Positions 33,067 to 42,023 of a DNA stretch of 64,000 nucleotides are shown here, piece by piece (position 1 is the first letter of the stretch; every line of letters begins with the position of its first letter). Position numbers and translations under genes: made by a program. The stretch is from JADCCX01 sp031373545 (lineage in GTDB: Bacteria > Pseudomonadota > Alphaproteobacteria > Rhizobiales > Beijerinckiaceae). The stretch lies in NCBI GenBank assembly GCA_031373545.1, contig JANMMT010000081.1, positions 1 through 64,000 of the forward strand, in the 5' to 3' direction. The notes under the pieces are model-generated. The model saw only the letters and a list, made by a program, of their open reading frames with translations. It was not told the origin of the DNA and ran no database searches.

Positions 33067-34818
33067 ATGGCCAAATCCCTTCCCTCCGACACCAAGCCCC
33101 TGCTCCAGCGCCTGTGGCGCGCGTGGGTGAAGCCGCACCGCGCGACCATTGCGGTGGTGCTGGGGTTCATCACGCTGGGCGCCGCCGCCAACGCGCTGTA
33201 TCCCCTGCTGGTGAAGCAGGCCTTCGACCTGCTGGAGAAGAAGGATTTTGCCACGCTGTTCTGGGCACCGGTCGTCGTGGTTCTGGTGACATCGACCAAG
33301 GGCGTGGCGCTCTACGCGCAGAACATCCTCACCAACCGCTTCGTCACCCGCGTGGAGGCCGATATGCAGGCGGCGCTGTATGCCCATCTCGTGGACGCGG
33401 ACCTCGCCCGCATCGCACGCGAAAGCCCGGCCTCGTTGACCCAGCGCTTCACCACGGATTTCGCCTTCATCAAGGAGGCGCTGACAAGGCTATTCACGGT
33501 GTTCTTCCGCGACATCGCCATGCTGATCGCGCTGGTGGCGGTGCTGCTCTACATCGATTGGAAGAGCACGCTGGTGGCCGGCGTGATCGCACCGTTCATC
33601 ATCCCGCCCATCGCCCGCATCGGCAAGAAGCTGCGCCGTGTCGCCACGGCCACGCAGGAGCAGATCGGCACCATGGCCGCCCATGTGTCGGAAAGTCTGG
33701 CGGGCGCGCGGGTCGCCAAGACCTATCAGCTCGAGGGTTACCTGAAAGCGCGCGGCACCAAAACCTTCGATGACATCCGCGACCTGAAGATGAAGGCTGC
33801 CAATGCCCGCGCGCGCATGGACCCGATCCTGGAAATCGGCGCGGGCTTTGCCATCGCCTTGGTCATCATCTTCGTGGGCTGGCGCCTGCAGAGCGGCACG
33901 ACCACGCTGGGCGATTTTGCGGCCTACAGCGGCGCCCTGCTGATGGCGGCGCAGCCCGTGCGCACGCTGGGCAACCTCAATGCCATCGTGCAGGAGGCGC
34001 TGGCCGCACTCGCCCGCTATTTCGCCGTGATGGATGAAGCGCCCCGCGTGGCCGAGTGCCCAAGCGCCGCACCGCTTGCGATTGGCAAAGGCGAGGTGCG
34101 GTTCGAGAACGTGCGCTTCTCCTACACCGAAGCGGGCGCGGCGCTGGACGGCGTGAGCTTCACGGCCGCGGGCGGACAGACCACGGCACTGGTGGGGCGA
34201 TCTGGCTCGGGCAAATCCACGCTGCTGAGCCTCGTGCCGCGCCTGATGGATGTGGATGCGGGCGCCGTGCTGATCGACGGCGTAGATGTGCGCAAGTGCA
34301 CGCTCAAATCCTTGCGCGATCATGTCTCGGTGGTCAGCCAGGACATCGTGCTCTTCGATGACACGATCCGCGCCAACATCGCCTTCGGCAAACCGGGGGC
34401 GAGCGACGCGGAGATCATCGCCGCCGCCGAGGCTGCTGCCGCGCATGGCTTCATTGCAGCCCTGCCGGAGGGGTACGACGCCAGCGTGGGGGATCGCGGC
34501 GGGCGTTTGTCGGGCGGCGAACGCCAGCGCATCGCATTGGCCCGCGCCTTCCTGAAGAATGCACCCATTCTTCTGCTCGATGAGGCGACATCGGCGCTGG
34601 ATGCAGAATCGGAAGACCTCGTGCAGGCGGCCCTCGCCAAGCTGATGGTGGGGCGCACCACGCTCGTGATTGCCCATCGTCTCGCCACGGTGCGCGATGC
34701 CGACAGCATCGTGGTGCTGGATCAGGGCCGTGTCATCGAGCAGGGGCGCCACGGCGCGCTGATCAAGGCAAAAGGCATCTATGCGGGACTGCACAAGCGC
34801 CAGTTCAAGGACGATTAA
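33067..34818 (+). CDS. MsbA-like ABC exporter, fused TMD and ATPase
   Basis: A 583-aa type IV ABC half-exporter: six TM helices within residues 20-310, then an NBD with VGRSGSGKSTLLSLVPRL, signature LSGGERQRIALARAF and Walker B ILLLDEATSALD. The sequence is closest in style to MsbA and lipid flippases (QRFTTDFAFIKEALTRLFTV in the membrane domain). It acts as a homodimer in the inner membrane, probably flipping a lipid or lipid-linked substrate. It is convergent with the HlyD-type gene, and the two stop codons share TTAA. A link to that HlyD protein as a type I secretion pair is possible but not supported by orientation. Confidence 0.92.
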   Translation: MAKSLPSDTKPLLQRLWRAWVKPHRATIAVVLGFITLGAAANALYPLLVKQAFDLLEKKDFATLFWAPVVVVLVTSTKGVALYAQNILTNRFVTRVEADMQAALYAHLVDADLARIARESPASLTQRFTTDFAFIKEALTRLFTVFFRDIAMLIALVAVLLYIDWKSTLVAGVIAPFIIPPIARIGKKLRRVATATQEQIGTMAAHVSESLAGARVAKTYQLEGYLKARGTKTFDDIRDLKMKAANARARMDPILEIGAGFAIALVIIFVGWRLQSGTTTLGDFAAYSGALLMAAQPVRTLGNLNAIVQEALAALARYFAVMDEAPRVAECPSAAPLAIGKGEVRFENVRFSYTEAGAALDGVSFTAAGGQTTALVGRSGSGKSTLLSLVPRLMDVDAGAVLIDGVDVRKCTLKSLRDHVSVVSQDIVLFDDTIRANIAFGKPGASDAEIIAAAEAAAAHGFIAALPEGYDASVGDRGGRLSGGERQRIALARAFLKNAPILLLDEATSALDAESEDLVQAALAKLMVGRTTLVIAHRLATVRDADSIVVLDQGRVIEQGRHGALIKAKGIYAGLHKRQFKDD

Positions 34819-35951
34819 GGCGTGCTGGTCGCGACCTGACTGCCGCCAACGCGCAACCATGAGCTTGCGGCTTCACCCGCCTGCATCACGAGCCCCATCC
34901 CAAGGCTCATCAATCCCTGCGGCGACAGAGGGCTCGACAGGCGAATCTTGGCCTGAATCGCGAAGGGGGGCGGGGTATCGAAGACCACGCGGAAGATCTG
35001 CTGGCGATCGGTCGCGCGAAAGCTCACCTGGAATTCGGGCGGCAGGGAATCTGTGACGGTCTCGATCCGCTCGACCCGTCCGGGGTGGGTATGCTGGCCA
35101 TCGGCCACGCGCACCCGGTCTTGCGGGGACAGGCTGTAGAACCGCCCGATTGGCATGTAGGCCAGCACGAACATCTCGCCGCGATAGACCTCCACCAGCG
35201 GATCGCCGGATTTCACGATCTGCCCCAGATGCGGCACTTTGGCCCCCACGATGCCTTCGGCCTGCGCGATGACCTTGCCGCCGTTGTAGCTGGCTTGAAC
35301 CTGGGCAATCGCTGTATCCATGTCTCTGCGAGCGGCGAAGATGTTGGTGTGCTCGTTCTCAAGGGCTGTCAGTTCAGTTTTGAGAGAGCTTTCCTCGCGT
35401 TGCGCCTCCGAAAACTCGCGCTGCGCCTCCTGCACGCGCGGAGCGGTCGTCAGGCCACCGGCATGGAGTTTGGCGATCTGCGCCTTGGTGTCGATGGCTC
35501 TGAGGCGGCGCTCGCTTGCATCGGGCAGAACCTTGCGAATGGTCTCGATGCGCCCGGCGATCTGAGCCTCGCGGCTCAGGATGGTGGCGCGGCGCGAGGC
35601 AAATTCAGCCATCTGATCGAGGATTTCCCGCGATTGAAGGGTGGCGATTTCCGTGCCCGGACTGACCTTGTCCCCGGGCTTGACATTGAGGGCGACGATG
35701 CGCGCGGAATAATCAGGCGCGATCACCATGCGCTCTTTGGTGACAATGCCCTCAGCATCCAGAAAGAACCAGTGCCCCACGACAGCCCAGCCCAAGGCGG
35801 CGAACAGACCCACCACACAATAAAGGTAGAGACGGCGCGCGAAGGTCTGCCCTCCGGCGCGCACCTGGTTCGTCAACGTATCGGGACGTGCCCTTTTGCG
35901 GATCGCCTTGATCATCATTCTGTCCGTTGATGGCCCGCGCGAGACGCGCAT
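34815..35951 (-). CDS. HlyD-type membrane fusion protein linked to a glycosyltransferase
   Basis: A 378-aa protein with one N-terminal TM helix (about 42-62), a lipoyl-like half (IVALNVKPGDKVSPGTEI), a long coiled coil (about 115-215) and the second lipoyl half (IAQAEGIVGAKVPHLGQIVK). A beta-barrel part follows with MPIGRFYSLSPQDRVRV. It is anchored in the inner membrane and reaches across the periplasm. It lies 74 bp downstream of a processive GT2 on the same strand, so it probably helps export that enzyme's polysaccharide, as HlyD-like partners do in several exopolysaccharide systems. ATG 35918 is an alternative start. It shares TTAA with the stop of the convergent ABC exporter. Confidence 0.88.
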   Translation of the reverse strand: MRVSRGPSTDRMMIKAIRKRARPDTLTNQVRAGGQTFARRLYLYCVVGLFAALGWAVVGHWFFLDAEGIVTKERMVIAPDYSARIVALNVKPGDKVSPGTEIATLQSREILDQMAEFASRRATILSREAQIAGRIETIRKVLPDASERRLRAIDTKAQIAKLHAGGLTTAPRVQEAQREFSEAQREESSLKTELTALENEHTNIFAARRDMDTAIAQVQASYNGGKVIAQAEGIVGAKVPHLGQIVKSGDPLVEVYRGEMFVLAYMPIGRFYSLSPQDRVRVADGQHTHPGRVERIETVTDSLPPEFQVSFRATDRQQIFRVVFDTPPPFAIQAKIRLSSPLSPQGLMSLGMGLVMQAGEAASSWLRVGGSQVATSTP

Positions 35952-36025
35952 GACCCAACGTCAGTTGTGCATGCAAAAGGTAAAATTTTGGATCAAGTCA
36001 CGGATTGGATATGCGTGACTTTAGG

Positions 36026-37405
36026 CTACTTCCACCTGATCCAGTCGTTGACCTTGGGCGGGGCAAAATTGTCGCTGCGGGAAGCCGAATAGATCCACTC
36101 GTCGATGTAGGTGTAGAGCCGCGCATAACGCATGAGATAGCCCTTGAACGGCCCGTAGATAAAAATGAAGGGCCAGTAGCGCCAATACTGTGTCTTGCCG
36201 GTGGCAAGACACGCGCAGATGAACATGAACGTATCGATGATCAGAAAAGCAATATAGATCAGAAACAGGGCAAAGAGCGTAAAGCTGAGCCCGGCGACTG
36301 ATATGAGGTAGACAAGATAAAAGGGACCAACAATTGCGCACACGAGATCCATCACGATGAAATCGAACTGATGGGGCAATTCGCTCAGTCTGAACTGGGG
36401 GCTGAACGGGTTGATGATGCGTGCATATTTGCGCAACCTCATCCACAACGAGTCGCGTTCCCAGCGCTGCCGCTGCTTGATCAGGTTGAACATGTGCGTC
36501 GGCACATCGGTGTAGGCAATGGCGCGCAGGGCAAAACCGATCTTGTAATCATGAATGCGCAGCCGGATCGTGATGTCGCCGTCTTCTCCCGGTCCCTGAT
36601 CCATCATGCCGACACGCATGAAGGCTTCGCGCCGGAATGCGCCGAACGCGCCCGAAATGATCGAAAGCTGCCCAACGGCGCCCAGCGCCGTCTTGCCGAG
36701 CTGGATCGCCGTCATGTATTCGATGGCCTGCAGTGAAGCTGTGATGGATTTATCGCCGTTGCGGACAAGGACCGATCCTCCCACCGCACCCATCTGGGGG
36801 TCGGCGAAGGGGCGCAGAATCTCCTCGATCGCCGTGCGGTCGAAGGAGCAATCGCAATCGATGACGATGACGATGTCCCCGCTCGCCAGCCGCATGCCCA
36901 GGTTGATGGCGGAGGACTTGCCGCCGCGGATCGCGCATTCGGCGATCTTGTCGACTTTGCCTTCATGCTGCAGGCGCTTCATGATCTTGTAGGTCTCATC
37001 CGTGGACCCATCCGAGACGCAGATCACCTCGAAATCCTGGAAGCTCTGCTCGCGCAGCGACAGCACGCATTGCTCGATGGAATCAGCCTCGTTGTGTCCC
37101 GGGATCAGGACCGAAACTTTTCCGATCGCCGGCATCGGACCGTTCACCCTGGCCCGCTCGCGCCGCGTGATCAGGACGGCCGGAATGAAAGTCAGGATAT
37201 AGCGCGGCCATTCCAGAAGCAGCGAGAACCAGAACAGCCCGAGGATGCCCGCGGCCGGGAGCCCGAGCAGAATACCAAGGCCGTTGTTGAACCAGTCGAT
37301 GAGCAAGGCAAATAGCGGTGAGCAGAATGGAAGGAGAGCTTGCCTGCCTAACGCATGAGGCGTGAAGGAACGGTTAGGGATGTGGAGCGCTTGCGTGCGG
37401 TGCAC
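36026..37405 (-). CDS. Processive family 2 glycosyltransferase (BcsA/NodC-like)
   Basis: A 459-aa membrane glycosyltransferase. Two TM segments precede the catalytic domain (KVSVLIPGHNEADSIEQCVL; VICVSDGSTDET). The second Asp site is IDCDCS rather than the usual DADS/DADT. GEDGDITIRL holds the third Asp, and QRQRW is the processive Q-x-x-R-W motif. Three or four TM helices follow from about 345. It should polymerise and extrude a sugar chain. No PilZ domain is present. The start GTG 37405 is uncertain; homologues often begin nearer the first TM. It forms an operon with the HlyD-type gene and faces yjfB and the TackOD1 gene, which suggests a regulated surface polysaccharide. Confidence 0.9.
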   Translation of the reverse strand: MHRTQALHIPNRSFTPHALGRQALLPFCSPLFALLIDWFNNGLGILLGLPAAGILGLFWFSLLLEWPRYILTFIPAVLITRRERARVNGPMPAIGKVSVLIPGHNEADSIEQCVLSLREQSFQDFEVICVSDGSTDETYKIMKRLQHEGKVDKIAECAIRGGKSSAINLGMRLASGDIVIVIDCDCSFDRTAIEEILRPFADPQMGAVGGSVLVRNGDKSITASLQAIEYMTAIQLGKTALGAVGQLSIISGAFGAFRREAFMRVGMMDQGPGEDGDITIRLRIHDYKIGFALRAIAYTDVPTHMFNLIKQRQRWERDSLWMRLRKYARIINPFSPQFRLSELPHQFDFIVMDLVCAIVGPFYLVYLISVAGLSFTLFALFLIYIAFLIIDTFMFICACLATGKTQYWRYWPFIFIYGPFKGYLMRYARLYTYIDEWIYSASRSDNFAPPKVNDWIRWK

Positions 37406-37482
37406 CTGTTTTCACCCATCGCCCGCAAGATATCCTCAATCATCTCGCGCTCTGATGGGCCACGAGACACATGGAGTCTGTC

Positions 37483-37680
37483 ATGGATGGCATTGCCCTT
37501 ACCTCGAACACCCGCGCGGCGCTCAACGCCGGCGAAGGCCAGCAAGCGGTTGCCATGACCACCCTGAAAATGGCGGCCCAATCGGAAAAAGCCATCGTGG
37601 CGATGCTGGAAGCTTCAAGCGAGGGCCTGAAAGCCGCAGTTCCCGCAGGACAGGGCGCCAACGTGGACCGCATCGCCTGA
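37483..37680 (+). CDS. YjfB-like putative motility protein
   Basis: A 65-aa protein whose sequence, MDGIALTSNTRAALNAGEGQ followed by QAVAMTTLKMAAQSEKA and a NVD near the end, follows the YjfB motility family pattern. GGAG lies 6 bp before ATG 37483; an ATG four codons earlier is less likely. Known members are tied to flagellar or motility regulons, but the molecular role is unknown. It stands alone on the plus strand between the divergent GT2 gene and the convergent TackOD1 gene, 51 bp from the latter's stop. The context hints at a motility-to-biofilm switch. Confidence 0.7.
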   Translation: MDGIALTSNTRAALNAGEGQQAVAMTTLKMAAQSEKAIVAMLEASSEGLKAAVPAGQGANVDRIA

Positions 37681-37731
37681 TCGCGGGCTGAAACGCCAAA
37701 GCGCAGCCACCCGGCAGACGGAAAAAGTTGT

Positions 37732-39444
37732 CTACATCAGTGTGTTGATCTCGCTCGCGCTGAAGACGTGGTAACGCGCCTTGATATCGATGGCGAGGTT
37801 CTGCTCGAGTTCGCGACGTAGCTCAGGCAGCGCGTTTTCCACATCCTCTGCCTTCTCATCACCGATGAGCACGAGAAAACTGGTTTGCGCCTCGATGATC
37901 TCGACGCTTCTCTCGAAAAGCTCGCGCAAGATCGAAGCATAGAGAGCCAATGCCTGCATGAAACGCTTTTCGCCGATCAGGCCCTGCGCAATGCGGTCCT
38001 GATCAACCTTGATCAGCATGACCGCACAGGGTTTGTCCTCAGCCGCGTGCAACGCCGTGAAGCGTCGCAGACGTTCGCGGATATGCGTGCTTTGCACGCC
38101 GTTGTCATTGTCGCCGCCATAACCCGACAGAGGAGGCTGGAATGCGGCGCGGCGCCCCTCGTCGGTCAGTTCGTACTCGTGGAACACGCGGGTGCTGGCC
38201 TTGTCGGCCGCAAAGCCGCTGTCACAATCCAGGCACTTGAAGCCGACCTCCGCCTCGCCTGTCGTGTGACCGCACCCGTTGCACAGCACCAGCGTGCCGG
38301 GCTTGTCGTAATCCACCGAGAAATGGTCGCAGTGATGGCGGCATTTAGGGCAGATCATATCCTTGCCCGCGCGAAAATCCCGCTCCGGACCCTGATAGCC
38401 GCAGCGCAGGTGATGAATGAGGGGCTCCTCCACAATGTCCGCCGAGCGGCACTTGCTGCATTCCTCGCGCACGATCAGCCGTGCCGAGGTGCAGGATGGG
38501 CAGCACTGCACCTTTTCGAAGAACCGCGCCTTGAGGTAACCGATGCGGGTCAGCGCTTCGGCATGATGCGCGACACCGCCGACAGCGGCTTCATCGGCAT
38601 ATCCCACGATGTGCTGGAGATCGGGCCGGCGCTGCGCCGTCACGGCGCGATCGCGAATGGCAACGCGTGCCAGCAGCATCTGGCGCGGATCGCGCGTGCG
38701 GTGATACGCTTCGGGCAGTTGCTGCATGCGCAGCGTCAGTGGCTTCACCCGCGCCACCGCATCCGCGATCCCAAGACCAGACAACGAGGCCAGAACCGCG
38801 TCAGCCCGGTCGCCGTAGAGGCCTGTTGCATCGATGACGGGAATGACCGCAGCGGTGGCCGCAGACAGCCAAGCGCTGATCGCCTGATCCGCCATGGGCT
38901 CGGTGAAGATCACCGCATCGGGGATTTCGCCCCGCTCCACATGGGCCATGCCCTGGGGTACGAGATCACGCGAAAGTCCGTGGGGAAGCGCCAGAACGCG
39001 CGCCGTCGGTGGCGCGCAGACGGCCGGCAGATTTTCGGGCTTCGGCGCAGAGACATCGACCCCGATGCCGGTGGCATCCGCGATGCGCGCGGGCTCGAGC
39101 GTCGCGGCGAGCATCTCGTCCGCCGCAAAGATGGCCATTCCGTAGTCAGCGGTCTGATCCGGCTCCACCAGCAGGAGAATGCGCGGGCTGCCCAACGCTT
39201 CCGCCTTGAGAACCTGCAGGAACAGTGCAGTGGCGTTGGCATCGGCCCGCGCCAACACGAGCACGATATCGAAAGGTTGTGTCCGCACGGCCTGCGTGGC
39301 CTGGGCAATATCGACCAGCACTGAAACACTCGCACCGCGGCGCGTGAGTTCGAGGCACAGCGGCAGCGCAGCGGCTGCCAGTGGGGCAACGACAAGCACG
39401 CGCTCCATGGCGCTCGCAGCTTGTGTGTAAGCCCTTTTCAACAT
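37732..39444 (-). CDS. TackOD1 zinc-ribbon protein with degenerate GGDEF-like C-terminus
   Basis: A 570-aa cytosolic protein in three parts. Residues about 12-135 form a receiver-like alpha/beta fold without a clear phosphoacceptor. About 305-410 is a Cys-rich TackOD1 domain: paired cysteines at C315/C318, C329/C332, C348, C365/C368, C388/C391 and C404/C407, with HHLRCGYQGPERDF and FSVDYDKPG typical of the domain. About 470-565 resembles a GGDEF fold (CAVMLIKVDQDRIAQGLIGE; SFLVLIGDEKAEDVENALPE), but the GGDEF catalytic motif is absent. Diguanylate cyclase activity is therefore unlikely; nucleotide sensing or a protein contact role is possible. It lies in a locus with GT2, HlyD, YjfB and RTX genes. 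The assignment rests on motif pattern only. Confidence 0.75.
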   Translation of the reverse strand: MLKRAYTQAASAMERVLVVAPLAAAALPLCLELTRRGASVSVLVDIAQATQAVRTQPFDIVLVLARADANATALFLQVLKAEALGSPRILLLVEPDQTADYGMAIFAADEMLAATLEPARIADATGIGVDVSAPKPENLPAVCAPPTARVLALPHGLSRDLVPQGMAHVERGEIPDAVIFTEPMADQAISAWLSAATAAVIPVIDATGLYGDRADAVLASLSGLGIADAVARVKPLTLRMQQLPEAYHRTRDPRQMLLARVAIRDRAVTAQRRPDLQHIVGYADEAAVGGVAHHAEALTRIGYLKARFFEKVQCCPSCTSARLIVREECSKCRSADIVEEPLIHHLRCGYQGPERDFRAGKDMICPKCRHHCDHFSVDYDKPGTLVLCNGCGHTTGEAEVGFKCLDCDSGFAADKASTRVFHEYELTDEGRRAAFQPPLSGYGGDNDNGVQSTHIRERLRRFTALHAAEDKPCAVMLIKVDQDRIAQGLIGEKRFMQALALYASILRELFERSVEIIEAQTSFLVLIGDEKAEDVENALPELRRELEQNLAIDIKARYHVFSASEINTLM

Positions 39445-39939
39445 GAGATTCGTGAACTGCCTTGCACTGTTGACGCCCTTATCGGTGGGTGGGAGCGGTT
39501 TCCGCCTTCTTATCCCGATGAGCCGCTTTTAACGTCAATGCCGCGCATAACCTATGAATAGCGTAGGGTTTCGGGGCTGCCCCCCGGCTTTCTGTTGAGA
39601 ATTGGTGAACGATCCGCTCAGCAAACAGGTTAATTCAGCAGTTGTTGACCATGCGCCGTCCTGAAAGGAGACAGACAGCTTGTCATCCCATTTCCAAGTC
39701 ATGTGCGGGAGGTTGGCGCCGTGCACCAGCCTATGGTTATCCGAACGTCTCGAACACGGACAATTTGAATCAACTCATTGAAACAGGCTTCACCCTGTCA
39801 TTTACAAACAGCCGAATGAGGCCCGAATGCCGCTGCGTCAGCTATCATTTAAAGACATGCGTAACTTCTGTGCACGCAGGGTCCGCATACAAAAAGGGCC
39901 AATCAGAGCCTTTTGGAACATGTGGAAACAGGTGCGGCA
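39445..39939. other. 495-bp non-coding region between divergent TackOD1 and RTX genes
   Basis: No convincing gene is found here. The stretch is visibly richer in A and T than its neighbours, especially 39750-39900, and must hold the promoters of both divergent genes. I recognise no EcfG, sigma-54 or operator element. The small open frame at 39535-39726 (minus) has no ribosome site or recognisable content. Confidence 0.5.
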
Positions 39940-41121
39940 ATGGCAGTCAAACTCAACGTGCTGGGCACGAATGGCAACGACACGCTGAAGAACACCGGCG
40001 CGGTCGAGATCATCAATGGTGGTGAAGGCATCGACAAGCTGGTCTTCGACGAGGGCACGCGCGGCATCAGCGTCAACCTCGCCAAGGGGACAATCACCGA
40101 TTCCTTTGGCCGGAAGGACATGGTGTCGGGTGTCGAGATCGTCATCGGCACCTCCTTCAACGACAAGATCACCGGCAGCGCCAACACCGATATCCTGGTG
40201 GGCGGCGCGGGCAACGACTCGCTCTACGGAGGTGCCGGCAGCGATGAACTCTATGGCGGCACGGGCAATGACCTGCTGAGCGGCGGCACGGAAAGCGACT
40301 ATTTCGTGGGCGGCCAGGGCCAGGACACCATCAGCGGTGGCTCGGGCTTCGACATGGTCGACTACTCCGACGAGGGTGGCAAGTTCGGTGTCACCGTCAA
40401 TCTGGCGGCCAATACGGCCATCGATTCCTACGGCGACAAGGACACGTACAGCAGCATCGAACGCGTCCGTGGCACTGATTTCGCTGACAAGCTTGCAGGC
40501 AACAACAGCGACAACATGTTCGAGGGCGGGGGCGGCAACGACACCATCGACGGCCTCGGCGGCAACGACATCCTGAATGGTGGCTTTGGTGACGACCTGA
40601 TTTCAGGCGGCACCGGCGCCGATACACTTGTCGGTGGCCGGGGCAACGACACGCTGGATGGAGGTTCAGGCAGCGCTGACGTGGTCGACTATTCGCTCGA
40701 CGCCGGCTGGCACGGCGTCTCGGTCAATCTGACGACCGGCAATGCGGAAGACACCTGGGGTGACGTGGACAAGCTTGTCAGTATCGAGAATGTGGTCGGC
40801 ACATCCTTCGATGACTGGATTTTCGGCAGCAAGGGCGCCAACGTCATCACCGGCGGAGCGGGCAACGACACGCTGACGGGCGGTGGCGGCAACGACACCT
40901 TCGTGTTCGGCCTGGGCCATGGCAACGACCGCATCAACGACTTCAATGCGGGTGACAAGTTCGATGTGTCGGGCCTGGGATTCAAGACGGTGCAGGACAT
41001 CCTGGCAATTGCCGAAGGCAACGATCTGGGCGTGCTTCTGCACACCGGCACCGGCAGCTCCATCCAGCTCGTGGATGTGAACATCGCCTCACTCGCCTCG
41101 CTGGGGTATATTTTCGCCTAA
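39940..41121 (+). CDS. RTX calcium-binding repeat protein, probable type I secretion substrate
   Basis: A 393-aa acidic protein, nearly all of it RTX material. There are at least four blocks of GGxGxDxLx nonapeptides (near 88-120, 185-230, 300-330), which bind Ca2+ and fold as a beta-roll outside the cell. Between blocks recurs a module VDYS...GVSVNLTTGNAEDTWGD...ENVVGTSFDD, seen three times. There is no signal peptide, and the C terminus (SLASLGYIFA) is the hydrophobic tail typical of type I export signals. No catalytic domain is visible, so a structural or adhesive role is likely. ATG 39940 has AGGTG upstream. No dedicated type I ABC/HlyD pair adjoins it. A good terminator follows. Confidence 0.92.
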   Translation: MAVKLNVLGTNGNDTLKNTGAVEIINGGEGIDKLVFDEGTRGISVNLAKGTITDSFGRKDMVSGVEIVIGTSFNDKITGSANTDILVGGAGNDSLYGGAGSDELYGGTGNDLLSGGTESDYFVGGQGQDTISGGSGFDMVDYSDEGGKFGVTVNLAANTAIDSYGDKDTYSSIERVRGTDFADKLAGNNSDNMFEGGGGNDTIDGLGGNDILNGGFGDDLISGGTGADTLVGGRGNDTLDGGSGSADVVDYSLDAGWHGVSVNLTTGNAEDTWGDVDKLVSIENVVGTSFDDWIFGSKGANVITGGAGNDTLTGGGGNDTFVFGLGHGNDRINDFNAGDKFDVSGLGFKTVQDILAIAEGNDLGVLLHTGTGSSIQLVDVNIASLASLGYIFA

Positions 41122-41147
41122 GCCGGCGAGTGCCCTCAAAGCTCACG

Positions 41148-41177
41148 AAATCCCGCGCCTTGTGTGCGGGATTTTTT
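41148..41177 (+). terminator. Rho-independent terminator after the RTX gene
   Basis: AAATCCCGC (41148-41156), a 9-base loop, GCGGGATTT (41166-41174) followed by TTT. A perfect 9-bp stem with T-run, 26 bp after the RTX stop. Confidence 0.9.
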
Positions 41178-41234
41178 GATTCATACCCAGCACGGCGTGC
41201 TGTATGGGTACTCTCCAAAGTTCAGGAGAAGCCC

Positions 41235-42020
41235 ATGCAGATCACATCCGCCACCGCTGCCATCGTGACCGGAGGGGCCTCCGGCCTTGGCGAAGCCACC
41301 GCCCGCATGCTGCGCGCGCAGGGAGCTTCTGTCGCCATTCTCGACCTGCAGGAGGCACGTGGACGCATGGTGGCCAGCGAAATCGGCGCGTTGTTCGTGC
41401 CTTGTGATGTCACGAGTGAAGCCTCGGTGGACGCCGCATTGGCGAACGCGCGCGCGGAGCAGGGGCAGGAGCGCATTCTCGCCAATTGCGCAGGCATTGC
41501 GCCCGGCCGGCGCATGATCTCGAAGAACCGCGAAACCGGCGCGCTGGTGGCCCATGATCTCGCGCATTTCGCCAAGGTGATCAGCATCAATCTCATCGGC
41601 ACGTTTCTCGTCACGGCCAAATCCGCCGTGGGCATGGCGAGTCTTGCGCCCATCGATGCCGATGGCCAGCGCGGCGTGGTGATCTGCACCGCTTCCATCG
41701 CCGCCGAGGATGGACAGGTGGGCCAGGCGGCCTATGCGGCCTCCAAAGCGGGGGTCAAGGGCATGACACTGCCGCTGGCCCGCGACATGGCGCAATATGG
41801 CATCCGCATCTGCACCATCCTGCCGGGGCTGTTCAACACACCCATGTTCGACGGGTTGGACGAGGCCTTCAAGACCACGCTGGCAGCCAGCGTGCCTTTC
41901 CCCTCACGGCTCGGTGCGCCGTCCGATTACGCGCGCCTCGTGGCGGCCATCATCGACAACGACATGCTCAACGGCGAGTCGATCCGCCTCGACGGCGCAG
42001 TGCGGCTCGCCCCGCGCTGA
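41235..42020 (+). CDS. Short-chain dehydrogenase (3-hydroxyacyl-CoA dehydrogenase type II-like)
   Basis: A 261-aa SDR. The cofactor motif is VTGGASGLGEATARML (TGxxxGxG). The catalytic Ser lies in VVICTASIAAEDG, and the Tyr and Lys in AAYAASKAGVKGM. The sequence resembles the HSD17B10 / 3-hydroxyacyl-CoA dehydrogenase type 2 branch (LPGLFNTPMFDGL, VPFPSRLGAPSDYA, GESIRLDGAVRLAPR). It should oxidise 3-hydroxyacyl-CoA or a related alcohol with NAD. AGGAGA precedes ATG 41235. It is monocistronic, convergent with a sulfatase-fold gene whose stop is 3 bp away. Confidence 0.92.
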   Translation: MQITSATAAIVTGGASGLGEATARMLRAQGASVAILDLQEARGRMVASEIGALFVPCDVTSEASVDAALANARAEQGQERILANCAGIAPGRRMISKNRETGALVAHDLAHFAKVISINLIGTFLVTAKSAVGMASLAPIDADGQRGVVICTASIAAEDGQVGQAAYAASKAGVKGMTLPLARDMAQYGIRICTILPGLFNTPMFDGLDEAFKTTLAASVPFPSRLGAPSDYARLVAAIIDNDMLNGESIRLDGAVRLAPR

Positions 42021-42023
42021 CCC

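Noticed and set aside
37885..39324. Open frame of 479 codons opposite the TackOD1 gene
   Set aside because: The minus strand carries ordered Cys pairs and recognisable domains; this frame shows none and lacks a start signal.
39535..39726. 63-codon minus-strand frame in the RTX/TackOD1 gap
   Set aside because: No ribosome site, no hydrophobic or repeat pattern, and it lies in a likely promoter region.
40180..40900. DNA repeats in the RTX gene as a possible mobile repeat
   Set aside because: Repeats encode Ca-binding nonapeptides in frame and vary at third codon positions, so they are protein-level repeats.
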